NCBI GenBank assembly: GCA_022747635.1
Contig: JAKTNV010000001.1
Coordinates: 33,540,040 to 33,604,039, forward strand
Reading direction: 5' to 3'
Length of the DNA stretch: 64,000 bases
Origin: Hetaerina americana
Taxonomy: Eukaryota; Arthropoda; Insecta; Odonata; Calopterygidae
A program made the position numbers and the translations under genes. The notes under the pieces are model-generated. The model worked only from the letters and a program-made list of their open reading frames with translations, searched no databases and was not told where the DNA came from. Of this stretch, positions 1 to 11,880 are shown one piece after another; positions within the stretch are counted from its first letter, which is position 1; every line of letters begins with the position of its first letter.

Positions 1-480
1 TTTCTCTTCCGCTCTGCCGAATACCTTTCTGTTTTGAACCGGCAAGCTAATCTTTAGCGTTTTGCCTCCAGAACCTATATATATCCATAAGAATTCTCCT
101 CTGGTCCTGCATCTTCAATGGTCCGTTACGTTCTTATATTTGACTCCATATGATATTTTTAGAAACTGCTTCCCCTTTAGTAAGCATATCCATAGGGGGC
201 AGGGGAAGTTGCACTTGAATCATGACCCATTTGCTTGAAACAAATTATATTTATTTTAAGGTCTACTCAAACTCTCCGGTCGCAACAAACCTTCCCGCAT
301 TTCAATTCCCTCCAGTTTTTCGCATAACCATTCATTTTTTTCTTTCAAAAACCCAACATCCAAACGGAGGCACGCAAGGATGGACCAGAACGGACGGAAG
401 TATTTGAATGAGGTCACTTTTCTTAAATCTTATCCTAAAATTGAGTTTCCTTTTCTGACTGCGCCCACTCTCAAGTGGGA
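1..480. other. Non-coding DNA, nothing recognised
   Basis: Mixed-composition sequence without a credible open frame, repeat or RNA gene that I can recognise. Confidence 0.5.
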
Positions 481-1560
481 ACGGTGTGAAGGGAATGCAC
501 GTCGCATTCCTCCGAACCCTCCACTATGTGCCCCCACCGACCCTCCCCACTCCCCCATCGGTCACCGCCCTACCCGCTTGACCCCACTCGACCGCTCTTC
601 CGTCGCTCGCACACCCACCCTCTCGTCCACCCAAAGCCTCCCGACCCTCTTATCGCGTCTCTCTCGACACCTTGGCGACCGCTTCACCTCAGCAACACGG
701 GCAGCGCGCCCATCTCCCTCCGACGGAAAGACCCCTCTCGGCAGTCCTCACACGCTCCCTCGCGTCCCCCTTCCCCGGGACCCTTAATAAGGCTTCTTTT
801 GCCCCCCCTCAGTCCCCCCTCCCCGATTCCTCTTCGCTTCTCACCTCAGCTAACCAATCCCCTTTTCCCACCTCTTCGCTCCAAATCCTCCCCTCCCTCT
901 CCTCATTCCAGTACCTCCCCTGGCCAATTTCTTCCGTTGAACCTCCTTGTATCTTTCTCTTCACCCCCAATCCCCTTCTCCTCACCTCACCTCCTTCCCT
1001 GAGCTCAACACGCAACAATCCGACAGGGTCCTCCCCGTCTGGAGGCTAAGGGCGGCCGGCGGTTTGTGTTCCAGGAATCCTTCTCGCCTCATGGTTGAGG
1101 GCGGTCTCCTTGATATGGCGGAAATAACCTTCTCTTTCTTTCCGCCCTTCTTCGCACGCTCCTCGGGGACGACTTAAAATCCCTCCGCGTCCGCCCCACT
1201 CCCCTCCCCTACCCTAACTTGCGTTCGCAAGGAAGCGCGTTCAAAGATCCCTGCTCATTCCTTGCGTCCCCACCCACACCTCCTCACTTACCCCACCTCC
1301 ATTGGAGGGACCGAGGATGTGTGAAGCAGGATTGTTCGGCATTCGGTCTGTTCCGGGAACAATGCCATTTGGCGGGGACGTCTACGCTCTAATGGGGGCG
1401 CTCCTCGCGGGGGTGGAATGTGGAAAGTCCATCCATCGGCAGGAGAGATCAGTGTCACGAGGGAGGACATGAAAGCAGAAGCTCCTCCGGAAGAGATTTC
1501 AGGGTTCTCCCGCGATTGTGTGGTTGCTCTCTTATGACTGTCATTATTTAAGCCAAGCAG
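481..1560. other. GC-rich, pyrimidine-biased island
   Basis: The + strand from about 490 to 1010 is strongly C/T-rich with frequent CpG. GC content stays raised to about 1560. Several overlapping open frames cross it, but they are Pro/Ser/Leu-rich and look like a by-product of C-rich sequence lacking stop codons. It could be an unmethylated CpG-island-like regulatory region, but I see no TATA box, initiator or conserved coding exon to support a gene. Confidence 0.45.
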
Positions 1561-1640
1561 TAGAGGTGAAGAGGCGGCAAGAGAGTCGAGTGTTTGCTAG
1601 GAAGTCATGGGTTCAAGACCAGGTGGCATATCCGAGCGCC
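1561..1640 (+). repeat. tRNA-like SINE head fragment
   Basis: A short piece resembling the promoter half of a tRNA-derived SINE. An A-box-like stretch lies near 1578-1600 and a B-box-like GGGTTCAAGACC lies near 1609-1620. The rest of the tRNA cloverleaf and the SINE body are not evident, so this is a worn fragment at best. Confidence 0.3.
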
Positions 1641-2594
1641 CTCGCGTGAACCAGAATTTCCTTTCAATGGGACCTGGTTTGTCTGGAAAACTATACGTGC
1701 CACAAAAAAAAGGAATCGGGCCTCTTTGCGAGATTTCATCGAGAATTATGCGTGCATTTCTACATTAGAAGCTACATTTTTCTTTGAAAGCAGCCGCTCG
1801 TACGAGGGTCAGGGGATATAATTGATATTTATTCTTTATTTTTCTATTTTATTCGAATCCAATGAATCAGGGTAATGTTAAACTTTTTGCGTTTCACTTT
1901 TAATCACTGTAATGCAGATATATGGTTAAAGGTTCTTTTACATTAGATGTCGCTTTAAAAAAAGTCAGTTATTTTTCATATTATTCTGTTGATGAGTTTC
2001 TCTTCTGTTTCTTTTATATTTACACTGCTCAAAATGAGCCTTGTTATTTAAGTTTAAGCCTTGATAATTAAAGAGTCAGGTACACTTTTCACAACATATA
2101 ATTACTCGCCATATCTAAATCTCCACGGGCAAATTTAATGCGGATGAAAAACATATATAAATAATAAAAGGCCAGATTGACGATACTACCAATGGCGAGT
2201 TTTTTTTTAGGACGTCTCATGTTGCCTTCGTAGTATTAGAATCACTTTATTCATGAATAAATGCTCGTTATATCATTGTACGTAAAAGATTTTCAATCTC
2301 AAGGCCGATACCTTCCCTAATCATAAAATACTTCACCCACTTTGAAAGAGTTTTCTATTGCATAAAATAAGTATTAAACTTAAAAAAATAGGTTTGGTTT
2401 CATTCCCATGGTCACCACTACAGCAGTCAAAGTACAAGTTTGGTTTTGATAGGACAGAGGTATGGCTCATCTTGAATTTAACTCAAATGCATGTAAAATT
2501 CACGCATTCAATGTTTGAAGAACAGCTTCTTTTTCTTTAACCCGCTTATTCTAGTATCCTTTTGTCACACGTCATAGATTTAAGGCAAATGTAA
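1641..2594. other. AT-rich non-coding DNA
   Basis: No supported gene, repeat or RNA seen. Confidence 0.5.
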
Positions 2595-2690
2595 TAATAA
2601 CAAGCCTCACCCTGGATTTCAACCAGCACCATCCGATCAGAAGTTGAACTCTCTAACTACCGGACTACTGTGCAGCCAATCAGTTCTTCA
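2595..2690 (-). repeat. tRNA-derived SINE fragment
   Basis: On the minus strand the order is an A-box-like TAGTCCGGTAGTTAGAGAG, then about 25 bases, then a B-box-like GGTTGAAATCCAG. This is the internal RNA polymerase III promoter layout of a tRNA-derived SINE. The stem pairings of a functional tRNA are not visible, so it is called a SINE relic and not a tRNA gene. Confidence 0.45.
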
Positions 2691-2949
2691 TGCTCGTTTT
2701 CCTCGCTTTCCTTTTTTCCTTGTCGAAATTATACGCAATCAGAAGGAATCATGAAGCATATTTTGGAGATGAACCAGATCAGGATGTTTCTTCAATGTTA
2801 CACTTGAATACTCCCGAACAAATCGTCGTCTAACGACAATTAAGTATGATTTTTGGCTTGGTATTAAAAAGTTTTTGAGTAGACCACTAGACTTACTCTT
2901 CGTGGTTTATGCTTGTGTCTTCATTCCCTCGCTCGTATTTTCGTCTTTT

Positions 2950-3115
2950 ATAACCTGGTGTGGTTGGTGAGATTCACACATCATGAACTGGGGAATCAAT
3001 TCATCTCCCAGTCGAAATCTGAGGATACCCAGGGACTACACCCGAAATAAAACCCGGGTCCTATCGTTGATGGTCCAGCGTTCTATCCACTAGACCACCA
3101 CGCCTCCGTAATTAT
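2950..3115 (-). repeat. tRNA-derived SINE copy
   Basis: Read on the minus strand, the element starts near 3115 with an A box (TGGTCTAGTGGATAGAACG) and has a B-box-like GACCCGGGTTTTATTTC near 3048-3064. A tRNA-unrelated body follows toward 2950. The box spacing fits an internal Pol III promoter. The body ends by drifting into AT-rich DNA without a clear tail. This is the clearest SINE head in the first 9 kb. Confidence 0.55.
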
Positions 3116-3380
3116 AGAATGCCATGGAAAACATTTCATCTCAAGAAATGAATAATTAATTTAATTCCGGCCCGGCACTGCTTACCTACCGACTTATCAC
3201 GTTCTGTAAGTAGGTTTAGCTCTGTGCTCTCGCTACCTTGGTCACCATTACGCCTCAGTCTTTGTAAACATATCGTGTCCTAGTGCATGAGTCCAATAAT
3301 TTTTCTCACCTTCTTTCGGAAGGAGGTGACGATGTACGGTGGGAGTAATATCGATGCAAGACATGCACATTATACTGAGG

Positions 3381-3435
3381 TGGGGAGGTGAGATCGTTGG
3401 GGTCCGCGCTGACCGGATCTGAGTTCGAGGCTATA
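3381..3435 (+). repeat. Possible tRNA-like SINE head
   Basis: An A-box-like TGAGATCGTTGGGGTCCGCG is followed by a B-box-like GAGTTCGAGGC. Only the promoter half is recognisable. Confidence 0.3.
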
Positions 3436-3860
3436 TAAGAGAAGACGACTTGGGTCCGAGTGGGCTTAATTGAATAAGTCGCTGAATCGTGTCTTGCGTT
3501 GATGATGGGAAAGCGACCTTCTTTGAGGGAGGAAATGGCGGGGCGCGAGAGTGTGAGAGTCCGGGGGACCGGACGGGACCCGCTGGTCCTCCCTTTGAAG
3601 TCTCGGGTGCAGGATGGGGACGGTGGAACGCATAATTTCGGGGCGGTTGGTGGAAATGTTTCGGCCCCAAAGAGTCTCCGTGGGGGATTGGAGAGCCGAA
3701 AGGGATGCGGGGGCGGATGGGCTTAATAGGGGATCAAGAGAGATGATGGGCATCGACATGTCACCTTGTTGGCTTGGGAAAATTATTCCGTTGTTGATGT
3801 CCCCCACTAAGCTCTCGTTTCCGCTATCCCTCGATACCCTATTCGCGGTTGCGAACTCTC
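3436..3860. other. Short GC-rich island
   Basis: Purine-biased, GC-rich + strand with overlapping open frames in several registers and no recognisable protein. Probably non-coding. Confidence 0.4.
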
Positions 3861-4653
3861 TACGAGTATAACTTTTATTTACGATTCAAGTGACGGCTCG
3901 AATGAATTAGGATTACGACTTGTTTCAGGACGTCTACCTCGCTTGAAAGTATTAGCTGTTCTCTCAAGTATGTGGGCATCATTATGAAAACCGACGAAAC
4001 TGAAAACTGCGCTTTCTTGAAATGTGTAAATTTAAGAGTTTAAAGATTTTTGAGGCTACCCATACCTTTCACGCATTAATCTCATTATAGAATAACGTCA
4101 TTGTAATGTCTTCAACTGTAGTGTTTCCTATCATTTTCTTTGTTTTTTATTTCGGTCATTAGAATTCACTTCAATTTTGAAAATAACTAAGTTAATTCAT
4201 CATTAAATACTGGTTTAACTTAGTACCAAGAGTTGGCATATCTCTGGGAAATGGTTACTAAAGATATCCTTGCATAAAAAGTCAAATCATGTTCATAGCA
4301 TAGCAGTTTCAGGCTTAAAATCGTGGAATTCCTTCATGATGAGGGTGGAGAAAGAAACTTTGCACCTCCGCATAAATATTTATATCACTTCACACGACCA
4401 TGGTTTCGATGCTGCGCATAAGCACTTGATATCTACCCTCATCAAATATTTTTCATTTCCGATACATCAGTGAGTCGAAAAACTAAGTGAAATCCTCCTG
4501 ACGGGTGAACACGAGATTTCTTTAAAAATATCGCCGATTTCCTGTCTTTCATCTATACCATTATCGGAATAAGCAAATCAATCTTGTACTCTTTCTGACA
4601 CTTTATATGCTAAGACGTTCGTTTACTCAAAATAATCATTTTCAATGTTAGAA
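3861..4653. other. AT-rich non-coding DNA
   Basis: No supported gene or repeat seen. Confidence 0.5.
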
Positions 4654-4675
4654 AATGGTCAATAATTCCTTGGAA
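4654..4675 (+). repeat. 22-bp direct repeat, left copy
   Basis: An exact 22-base sequence beginning AATGGTCAATAATTCC that recurs at 5577-5598 in the same orientation. Similarity fades quickly outside the 22 bases. The two copies bracket about 0.9 kb that includes a GC-richer central part. Confidence 0.75.
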
Positions 4676-5576
4676 CCATTCATGCTGGGTAAATAATTCT
4701 AAGAAAATATATTAAGCCTAGTTGTTTCGATGGATTTTATTGAACGGATGATACTGGATGCTGCCTGGATTAGATTTTGCGATGCCAAGTCCATCTGATG
4801 GCAATGTAACATTTCCACACTGAGGGGTCTGATTCTATTCTACAAAGGTAGATACTCAGCGATGTCATTTCGTTCCTCGTTCCGACTCTCAGGCGCAACT
4901 TACAGGCAATTCTCAGAGAGAGAATGTATTGTCAAGGTAATTAGTCTTTAGCGCATTCAATTGGCTTTCACACGGTCAAACGTTTTGGGAATCAAGCGAA
5001 AGGAATGGACAGGCCACTTTGTCCATCGAAATGAACCGACTTTGAAGCGAATTGATGCGTCTTTGTCGACGCAAACTAAATTGTTGCCCTTTACTTCCCG
5101 GCCACCTCTGCCCTCAAGCCCATTAAACGATTCCATTAAGGAGTTCCCCCTTCTTGTGAGTGAATTTCTCCGGCCGTAAAAACTCCTCATCCATCGCCTT
5201 GCTAATGGCTTGGTCCGGCGAAGCTCTTAGGTGGAAACGGGGGCGTCTCGCTTATTTTTGATCGCTCGTCGTTAGCCACAAAGCCAGGGGTTTTTGAAGT
5301 CATCTCGGACTAAGTGAGGCGGGCTAATCCTCCCTCGCAGGGTCAAAGGAGTATCGTCTCCGCGGTGGCGAAATATTTAATTGACCCAACGGATTACTTA
5401 GTTCAACTTTTTCGAAGTCAGCAACGCTCAAATGTAATTTTTGTGAGCATACCACCTTCCAACGGAGGTGCACCTTTTCAATGCCACTCGTCGAGCGCTC
5501 AAAAGCCTAGCAGCTATTTTTTATTGTCGTGCCGAGGATGTTTCCACCGTCTTCCGGCACCTGGTCCCAATAAACT

Positions 5577-5598
5577 AATGGTCAATAATTCCTTGGAA
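5577..5598 (+). repeat. 22-bp direct repeat, right copy
   Basis: Exact match to 4654-4675. Together they could be the target duplication or terminal repeats of an unrecognised insertion, or a chance or recombination-derived repeat. No transposase or tail is visible between them. Confidence 0.75.
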
Positions 5599-8007
5599 TG
5601 AATGATATTGGGTATTCTATAATGTACGCGTATTTGAAGAAGAGAGACAAATATTAAAATTTCAAATAATGACGACTACTGTATATCTATTTCAACTAAA
5701 TTTCAGAAAGAGATGAAAAATCAAACCAAACCTGAAATATGGACCATTTTTGCCTAATCTTCAGCACGTTTTTAATAAATAAATCAAAACCATTATTTTA
5801 AGGTAGCTGTAGTCACTCGTCATTATTCATGAATGTGAAAAATAGGAATTCCTGAAGGTCACAAATTATTGCAGACTGATTTAGGGTCAAATTTGGTGTC
5901 TATCTTGGAAGTTATGGATGTATGACATGTTGTGATGCATTGTAATCATAAAATGATTCTTCTGAGGCCTTCTCCAAGCACTCTTTGACGTATTCTCGGT
6001 AGAGGGGGACTAAATGTTTCTCAAACTGTCTAATTAGAATGCACCTAGTTAATTTTAATGTCCACAACTGCATGAATGAAAGCGTTTGGGTAATTTGAAT
6101 CACAGATAATTGCAGTTAAGATTCATGTGATTGAAATCATAGATATATCAACAGATATTGTGAATAAAAAATGAGAGTACCCTTGTTTTGAATATTATTA
6201 AAAAAAACATGAATGTACCTAATTCATTAAGTCTGCTAAGATAAACATACCTGGTCTTCACTTGGTCGAAAAAACGAATTTTTCTTAAAATAACTCTATC
6301 CGTTTCCACTCAAATTAAGCCTTATAAAAATCTGCGGAGTGGTACTATATTTAACATTAAAGGTTTCGTAAACAATATATTGGTCATTATAATATATTCA
6401 TTTTTAATTTCAGTTGGTTCTTGTTTTTTCAGTTATCGTTTGCGGGCTGACATTTATATTCCATATGAAAATAATTTAAGTGTCTTTAAGTGATCGCTTT
6501 CTTTAAAAATCAAGCAAATTGTACTCTAATATCTGATCTTTGACTGTAATCTTGTACGTAACTCGCGTTCTTACATATTATATGCATAAATACCTGCATG
6601 ATTAGGTGCCTCCAAAAAGATTTTAACCTTAATTTAAAACTTTTTGCAGGTCCATCGAATTACTGCAAAACCTATTTTCCACAATAGGGGCAAAAAATGA
6701 TTGATACTAAAAATTTAAATTCAAATATAAACCTCTGTGCGGCACATAAGTATAATTATTTTTAATTTTGATGGTCGAATAGGTAAAATTCTTATTGCAT
6801 TGTTATACTCAGTGGATATAGATTCTTCGTTTACTTTAATTTACCTTTGGATCCAAAATGAAATGATAAACTATTTATATAACCTTTACCCTGTGTTATT
6901 ACCTCACCCTTTGTACCAAACAACTAAGCTTCATTTTTATTGATCACTAAATTCATTTAATTTAACTATTTACATTCGGAAGGATACTCTGTTTTTCACT
7001 TTTTATATATTCTACGAAAATACAGTGCTTTAAAAATCGCTTGGTTCAAAAGCAAAATTTTTGTCCTGATAATAAAAAAATGGTCTGAAAAAAATTACAT
7101 CATCAAGGAAGCAAGGAAAATTTTCGAATGTCGAATATTTACCAAAAATACACTGTAACAAAAACTTGGTACTGTAACAAAATTGTGGCCGTGAAAACAA
7201 GAAATTTAATCTTCGGCTACGGATTCAAATAAATTGGAGGCTTAGTTCTTGATCATTATTGCTCCAAATCCTTTCGCGTTCTCTTAAGTTACCATTTCTC
7301 CTGTTTAGTTACGTAATCTAGAATTTTGAAACTAAATGTTAACAGATGAGGTTTCTAATTTATTAGTTACTCTGTAATTTAAATTGCTGGTTAAGAGAAT
7401 CGAGTCACACTATCTCTGGGAAACGTTCTTCTTGATAGCTCCTTAATAATTCATAAGATATAATTATATGCATCCAACGTTTTTGGTAGATGGGCTTGAA
7501 CGTATTGATATGAGTGTATGGATACGGAGAGTTTCGGTAATAATAACACGTCAAGCCAAGACGAATTTGGGAGAGGGGAAAGTTTGAAGGAAGATATCCA
7601 TTTACAAGGCCATTGTCTTGATGAAAAGCCAAAATACTGTCCGGAAAATACTGGTGTCATTTATAATAGTCATGTTGATTTACGGCAAGGCCGTTTAGGG
7701 CATAATTGCCTAAGGTAAAAATAGTAATTTGAAATATCTGTTGGTATACATAGGACCTTCAGCAAGTGATCACTTTATCAATAGCTCTCATGATCATGAA
7801 TTGAACTCAATTATCTCCGTGCTGCAAGAAATCCATGCATTCGCGCATAGTAATAAATTAAATGCATCAAACCAGTCTATTCAAGTCGTTCCGTTTGATT
7901 TCCTATGAAAAAGGTTTTCTCGTCTAATTGTCAATCCATTACAACTTTCAGGTATATAACGTTTATGACGGTTAATTAACGTGCCTATATACTTGTGCTT
8001 TATAAGT
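5599..8007. other. AT-rich non-coding DNA
   Basis: About 2.4 kb of AT-rich sequence. The only frames are short, in AT-rich registers, and resemble no family I know. Confidence 0.5.
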
Positions 8008-8062
8008 TCATCTACATCTACATCATTACCCTCAAGCCGCAGCAATGGTAGGGGATAATAGG
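8008..8062 (-). mobile_element. Worn CR1-type LINE 3' tail
   Basis: The + strand shows CATCTACATCTACATC followed by a diverged version of the CCCCGCAAGCCGCC hairpin seen at the 3' end of the LINE family in this window. That is the 3' terminus of a minus-strand copy. Nothing of the reverse transcriptase remains next to it. Confidence 0.6.
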
Positions 8063-8440
8063 CCATCAGTCTTTCCCGTAACAGAAAGTTGAGGTGCATT
8101 TGCAACTTGTGGCTGAATATTAAAAAATAATAGGTGAGTTAATGCGTTCGCTTTGATTTCGTTTCTGCGTGGGAAATTAATGCATCAATGCCACGCCCGT
8201 ATTGAGTGTCCATAAAAAGCGAAGCGTAAAGGGCATTGGCATACTTGAAGGAGTCGCAGAAATTTCCGCTGAAAGAACATCCAGCCACGCTCTATTTAAT
8301 CATACGGGCATGTTCCCTGGCTTCCTAGAAGGGAGACAGTAAAAATAGCGGCGGCTGTCCCTTGCGTCAACACTGTCTGTGGACTGACGGTTCAAGATCT
8401 GTTTCGAATATAGTCGCCGATCGCCAAGAGATGGAATCCT
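8063..8440. other. Non-coding DNA between LINE tail and island
   Basis: Nothing recognised. Confidence 0.45.
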
Positions 8441-9290
8441 CAATGAGTGGTTTCACCCGACGTCGCCTCAGCCGCCGAATACCTTCATCGTCACTCCCCT
8501 AGTGCGGCGCGTGGTGGTGCGGCGGCCATTTGCAACGTCCCGACCTCTCCCGCGTGAACCTCCCCACGGAATGGCTCCTTCCACTACGGCCCCACCAGAT
8601 GTCACTACTGGTCGGAGAAGGCGGAGTCTCTGCCCCCGCGAGGGCACGCCCTCCGGCCCCTCCCTCGCCGGGGCCCCCTTGACCCTCCCTCCCCTTGAGA
8701 CCATCCCCCCCTCAGCGAACCCCCTCCATCCTCATCGCCCCACACCCCCAGACACGTTACGCGTCGGTACCCTCTCCCACTCCGTTCCGCGGGCCGAAAA
8801 TAAGTCCCCGGGTCCCCCTCCTCCCCACCAGATCCCGTAACTCCCTTCATCTCCACCACTCCACACACCCTTGTCCCCCTCTCTGCCCCACCCTCGACAA
8901 TCTCACCCCCCCTCTCCACACCGCCCCAGAGGCGCCTCTTCGACGCCGGCGCCGCGGCGGATGAATTGATACCGCTCGGGGGTGGTTCGGCGAATCGCCA
9001 GCAGAGGGCAGCTGCGTCCTGTTTTTCCCGAGGGAGTTGCGAGGGTCGCCGAGGGCGGCAAAATCGTTCCGCTTCTCGTCTGTCACCACGGGGAGACGAA
9101 AAAGGCGGGGGAGAGAGGGAAGGAGGAGGGTGACCGGGCCCTTAGATCGGTCAGTCACGCTCGTGCCACTCACCCCATCCTCGTGTTGCGCCCCTGCGAC
9201 TGGAACGTTATCCTCCGTGGTGGATACGCAATCTCTCGTGGACACACCGATAGGGAACCACGAATTAACCCACATCACGGCCACGGTTAA
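8441..9290. other. GC-rich island with strong C bias
   Basis: CpG-containing, C-rich + strand (strongest about 8500-8960). Open frames of 100-175 codons on both strands overlap each other and are Pro-, Arg- or Gly-rich. None carries a recognisable domain or a convincing start. It may be regulatory; coding is unlikely. Confidence 0.45.
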
Positions 9291-9924
9291 TGGGATCCCA
9301 CGCTTTAAATTGAACAGATTCTGGCGAGACAATAGCGATAAGGAAAGAAGTTTAAGGTTGAAAATGAATAACATTATGCTGACCCATTGTTAATGGTAGG
9401 ATGATAAAGTTGCTGGTTGTCAGTGTTCCATTTTTCCAGTAAATAGGCATCGTTTAACGATTAAATGACCGTGATTTCCTCTTCTCCGAACTTCAAAACC
9501 TTTTGGTAATACTGAATAATGATCACTCTGTGCTCAGAACAGAACTCCTACAACTCAACCAATGATTGGATGAAGAGTCCCTTATCGCATGTCTCCTTTC
9601 ATTTTAAAAACTGTTCACTCGCCCATAACTCGCTTACAATACTACTACACAAAGTGAACTTTAATCTAATGTTTATATTATCGAAATTGAAATTTTCTGT
9701 TTGTGAATTAAAATGAGCGGCCCGGCATAAACTGAACTCTAGTTATTACTGTCATTGCTACAATTTTAATTCACTGATCTCACAAGTAAATTATGAGGCC
9801 AGGACAACATTGAGAAAAATAGCAAACGGTTTCCTCCGGGGCTTTGCTGGACTGCTCCATAGCTCGTGACGCTGAACGGAATGCATCAATCACATTGACA
9901 GTCACTTAGTATTATCGCAGTGGG
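9291..9924. other. AT-rich non-coding DNA
   Basis: Nothing recognised. Confidence 0.45.
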
Positions 9925-10190
9925 ACCTGACAGTTCAATAGGTATATCGTTGGACTACTGACCGAATGGCCCGGGTTTGATTCCCAGAGACGCCTCCGGG
10001 CACCCTCAGCTTCACCCAAGCAGTGTGGTTTTTCGGACATCAGATGTTAATGGAAACCATAGGTGGCAAAGGGAAAGAAGCCGCCCTCCTTAACCTGATC
10101 TGCAAATTTTATACGCCGTAGGGCCAAGTACTGAGTGAGTTCTACCCTCATCTATCAAGCCAACCTTCAGGTTGATAACTACGGTTGATT
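9925..10190 (+). repeat. tRNA-derived SINE, near full-length
   Basis: The head has an A-box-like ATATCGTTGGACTACTGACC and a B-box-like GGGTTTGATTCCC near 9973-9985. The body contains a CAGTGTGGTTTTT segment. The 3' region reads GAGTTCTACCCTCATC, then CCAACCTTCAGGTTGATAAC. The body and 3' region recur in the copy at 27238-27520, and the 3' region alone recurs at 36370-36480 and 50885-51015. That defines one SINE family. The 3' AACC-TTCA-GGTT motif can form a small hairpin. Confidence 0.65.
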
Positions 10191-10559
10191 AGTATTGTTG
10201 CAGCGTTTCGGGTAGCGCTAACTTGCAACGAAAGTCACAAACAATAATGTAAAATTGGATTGGTGAGGTACTCGTATAATGTATGAACGTGTGGGATTAG
10301 AGCATAACTGTTGAGGAAAGGAGTGATCATAGGATAACGTTCTAAATTCATACCTATTCTAATGATCTATGAGAAGGAAATTTCTACGTGAATCAACTCC
10401 ACTCTCTCCTTAAGTTTTAAACAAAAATATTTTCCTAAATTAAAATTTCCAGCACGAAACCATTGGAGTCTAAGTGCGGTTTTGGGGGTATACGATTGCT
10501 CCTTTAGAATATTTTCTTAAAGGTCATACTAGTTGCATGTGTTTGAAAGAACCAAATTA
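10191..10559. other. Non-coding DNA
   Basis: Nothing recognised. Confidence 0.45.
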
Positions 10560-10815
10560 AACTAAGGAAAGATTCGCTAAGTGCTTTGCTTGGAGCGAGG
10601 TACTTTACAATTCGGGAAAATTAGGCTATCCGAAGAAGGATGAAAGGCTTCTGGAAAGTTTTGATATTGCTGCAGAGGAAAACGTTAAATGAACTGGTAT
10701 AATGAGGAATGACTACGTGTTTAGAAGGATAGAGGATGAAATATCACTGATTAAAATGATAGCGAAAGATTAAATGGATAGCCGCGTTGAGAGGTATGAC
10801 TACAATAAGTTCGCC
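10560..10815 (+). pseudogene. Decayed non-LTR reverse transcriptase C-terminus
   Basis: Reading the + strand conceptually, with frameshifts and at least two in-frame stops, recovers pieces such as ERLLESFDI and RNDYVFRRIEDE. These match the C-terminal region typical of insect endonuclease-reverse transcriptases (family pattern RLE-F-MW-WR---, then R-N--V---I-E---L---I). An upstream piece, LRKDSLSALLGA, fits the preceding segment of the same proteins. The family differs from the CR1-type LINE elsewhere in this window, whose C-terminus lacks these motifs. The fragment is old and cannot encode a working protein. Confidence 0.5.
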
Positions 10816-11880
10816 AGCTGTTTTTATTTCCTCGCGAACACTGGAGCGATTGCTTTTTCCGGCGTGGTGGTGTGAAATGCATTTGCCGGGATAAGAGACA
10901 CAGACTCGACACCCACCGCGAAAATAAATGATATGTTATTAGAAATATTATTCAGGAATTGAATTTAAAACAAAACTTGACTTCAGGCGTTAGAGCATCA
11001 TCAGAATTCTAATTATTAATGACACTATGTTTCTTTCATATTCACTATGCTTATATGATTTTAAAATCGAAATGATTATTTGGAATTTCTTTTCCTTAGA
11101 TATTGCAACAAACATAACAGCTCGTCCTAATGTCTAATCAGCTTACTGTTGTGGTAACGGACTTCGATGAAGAGTGACTTCGGCTATTAATAGAAAAACC
11201 AAGATTGGCATAATAGTACTGGTTCAATAAATATTGCTGATGATTGACTGCTGGAAAAACTACAAACACAATATGGAAAAAGGAATCTTTTGCATCAATT
11301 TGGACGTGGTTTCTTGGAAACCAACGCCAGGGTTGTTGAGTTCCACTCCAGGTGTACAGCATCATAGTTCAATTTGGCTTAAATGTTGTTACTCATGGAT
11401 ACTTTAAATAATTCAAAGTATTGAAATAGTTTTACAAAATAATAAAATGAAATATATGATAAAATGAAGAACAAAAGTTGGATACTTTGCATTGAAAATC
11501 ATTTTCCTAAGCGCCTTCTTTGGCGGGTTTATCACCATCGAGGCATTATTCTCCCATAGAGAGGAGGACTTAACGCTTATTATATGTTATCTCTTAAGTG
11601 CAGCGGAGCAAAAAACCCGACTTTCCCTCAACAGAGCAGATGAGTTCATTCATGAAGCAACGAGCCGCACGGTGCCCCCGGGCCGACCGCAGCTGCGTAA
11701 AACATTCTTTTGATCGCTTGATACAAGTATCTAAATGAACCAAAAATCTACATGGACGGCCATCCAATCCTCCCAAAGACAAATATCTCTACACATGCTA
11801 CTTCTAATTCTCCGAAAGGGCTTTAGGAAGGGAAACCGTGACATTGGAACCGATTAAACGGTAAGCCGATAGCCGTCCGC
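10816..11880. other. Non-coding DNA
   Basis: Mostly AT-rich with a short GC-richer patch near 10850-10920. Nothing recognised. Confidence 0.45.

Noticed and set aside
3040..3115. Genuine tRNA gene
   Set aside because: A and B boxes are present but the acceptor, anticodon and T stems cannot be folded by eye, and a SINE body follows; it fits a tRNA-derived SINE better. The same holds for 2595, 18991, 43720 and 47485.
8847..9374. 175-codon minus-strand frame
   Set aside because: It crosses a GC-rich island, is overlapped by several + strand frames, and its Arg/Gly-rich end simply reflects the base bias.
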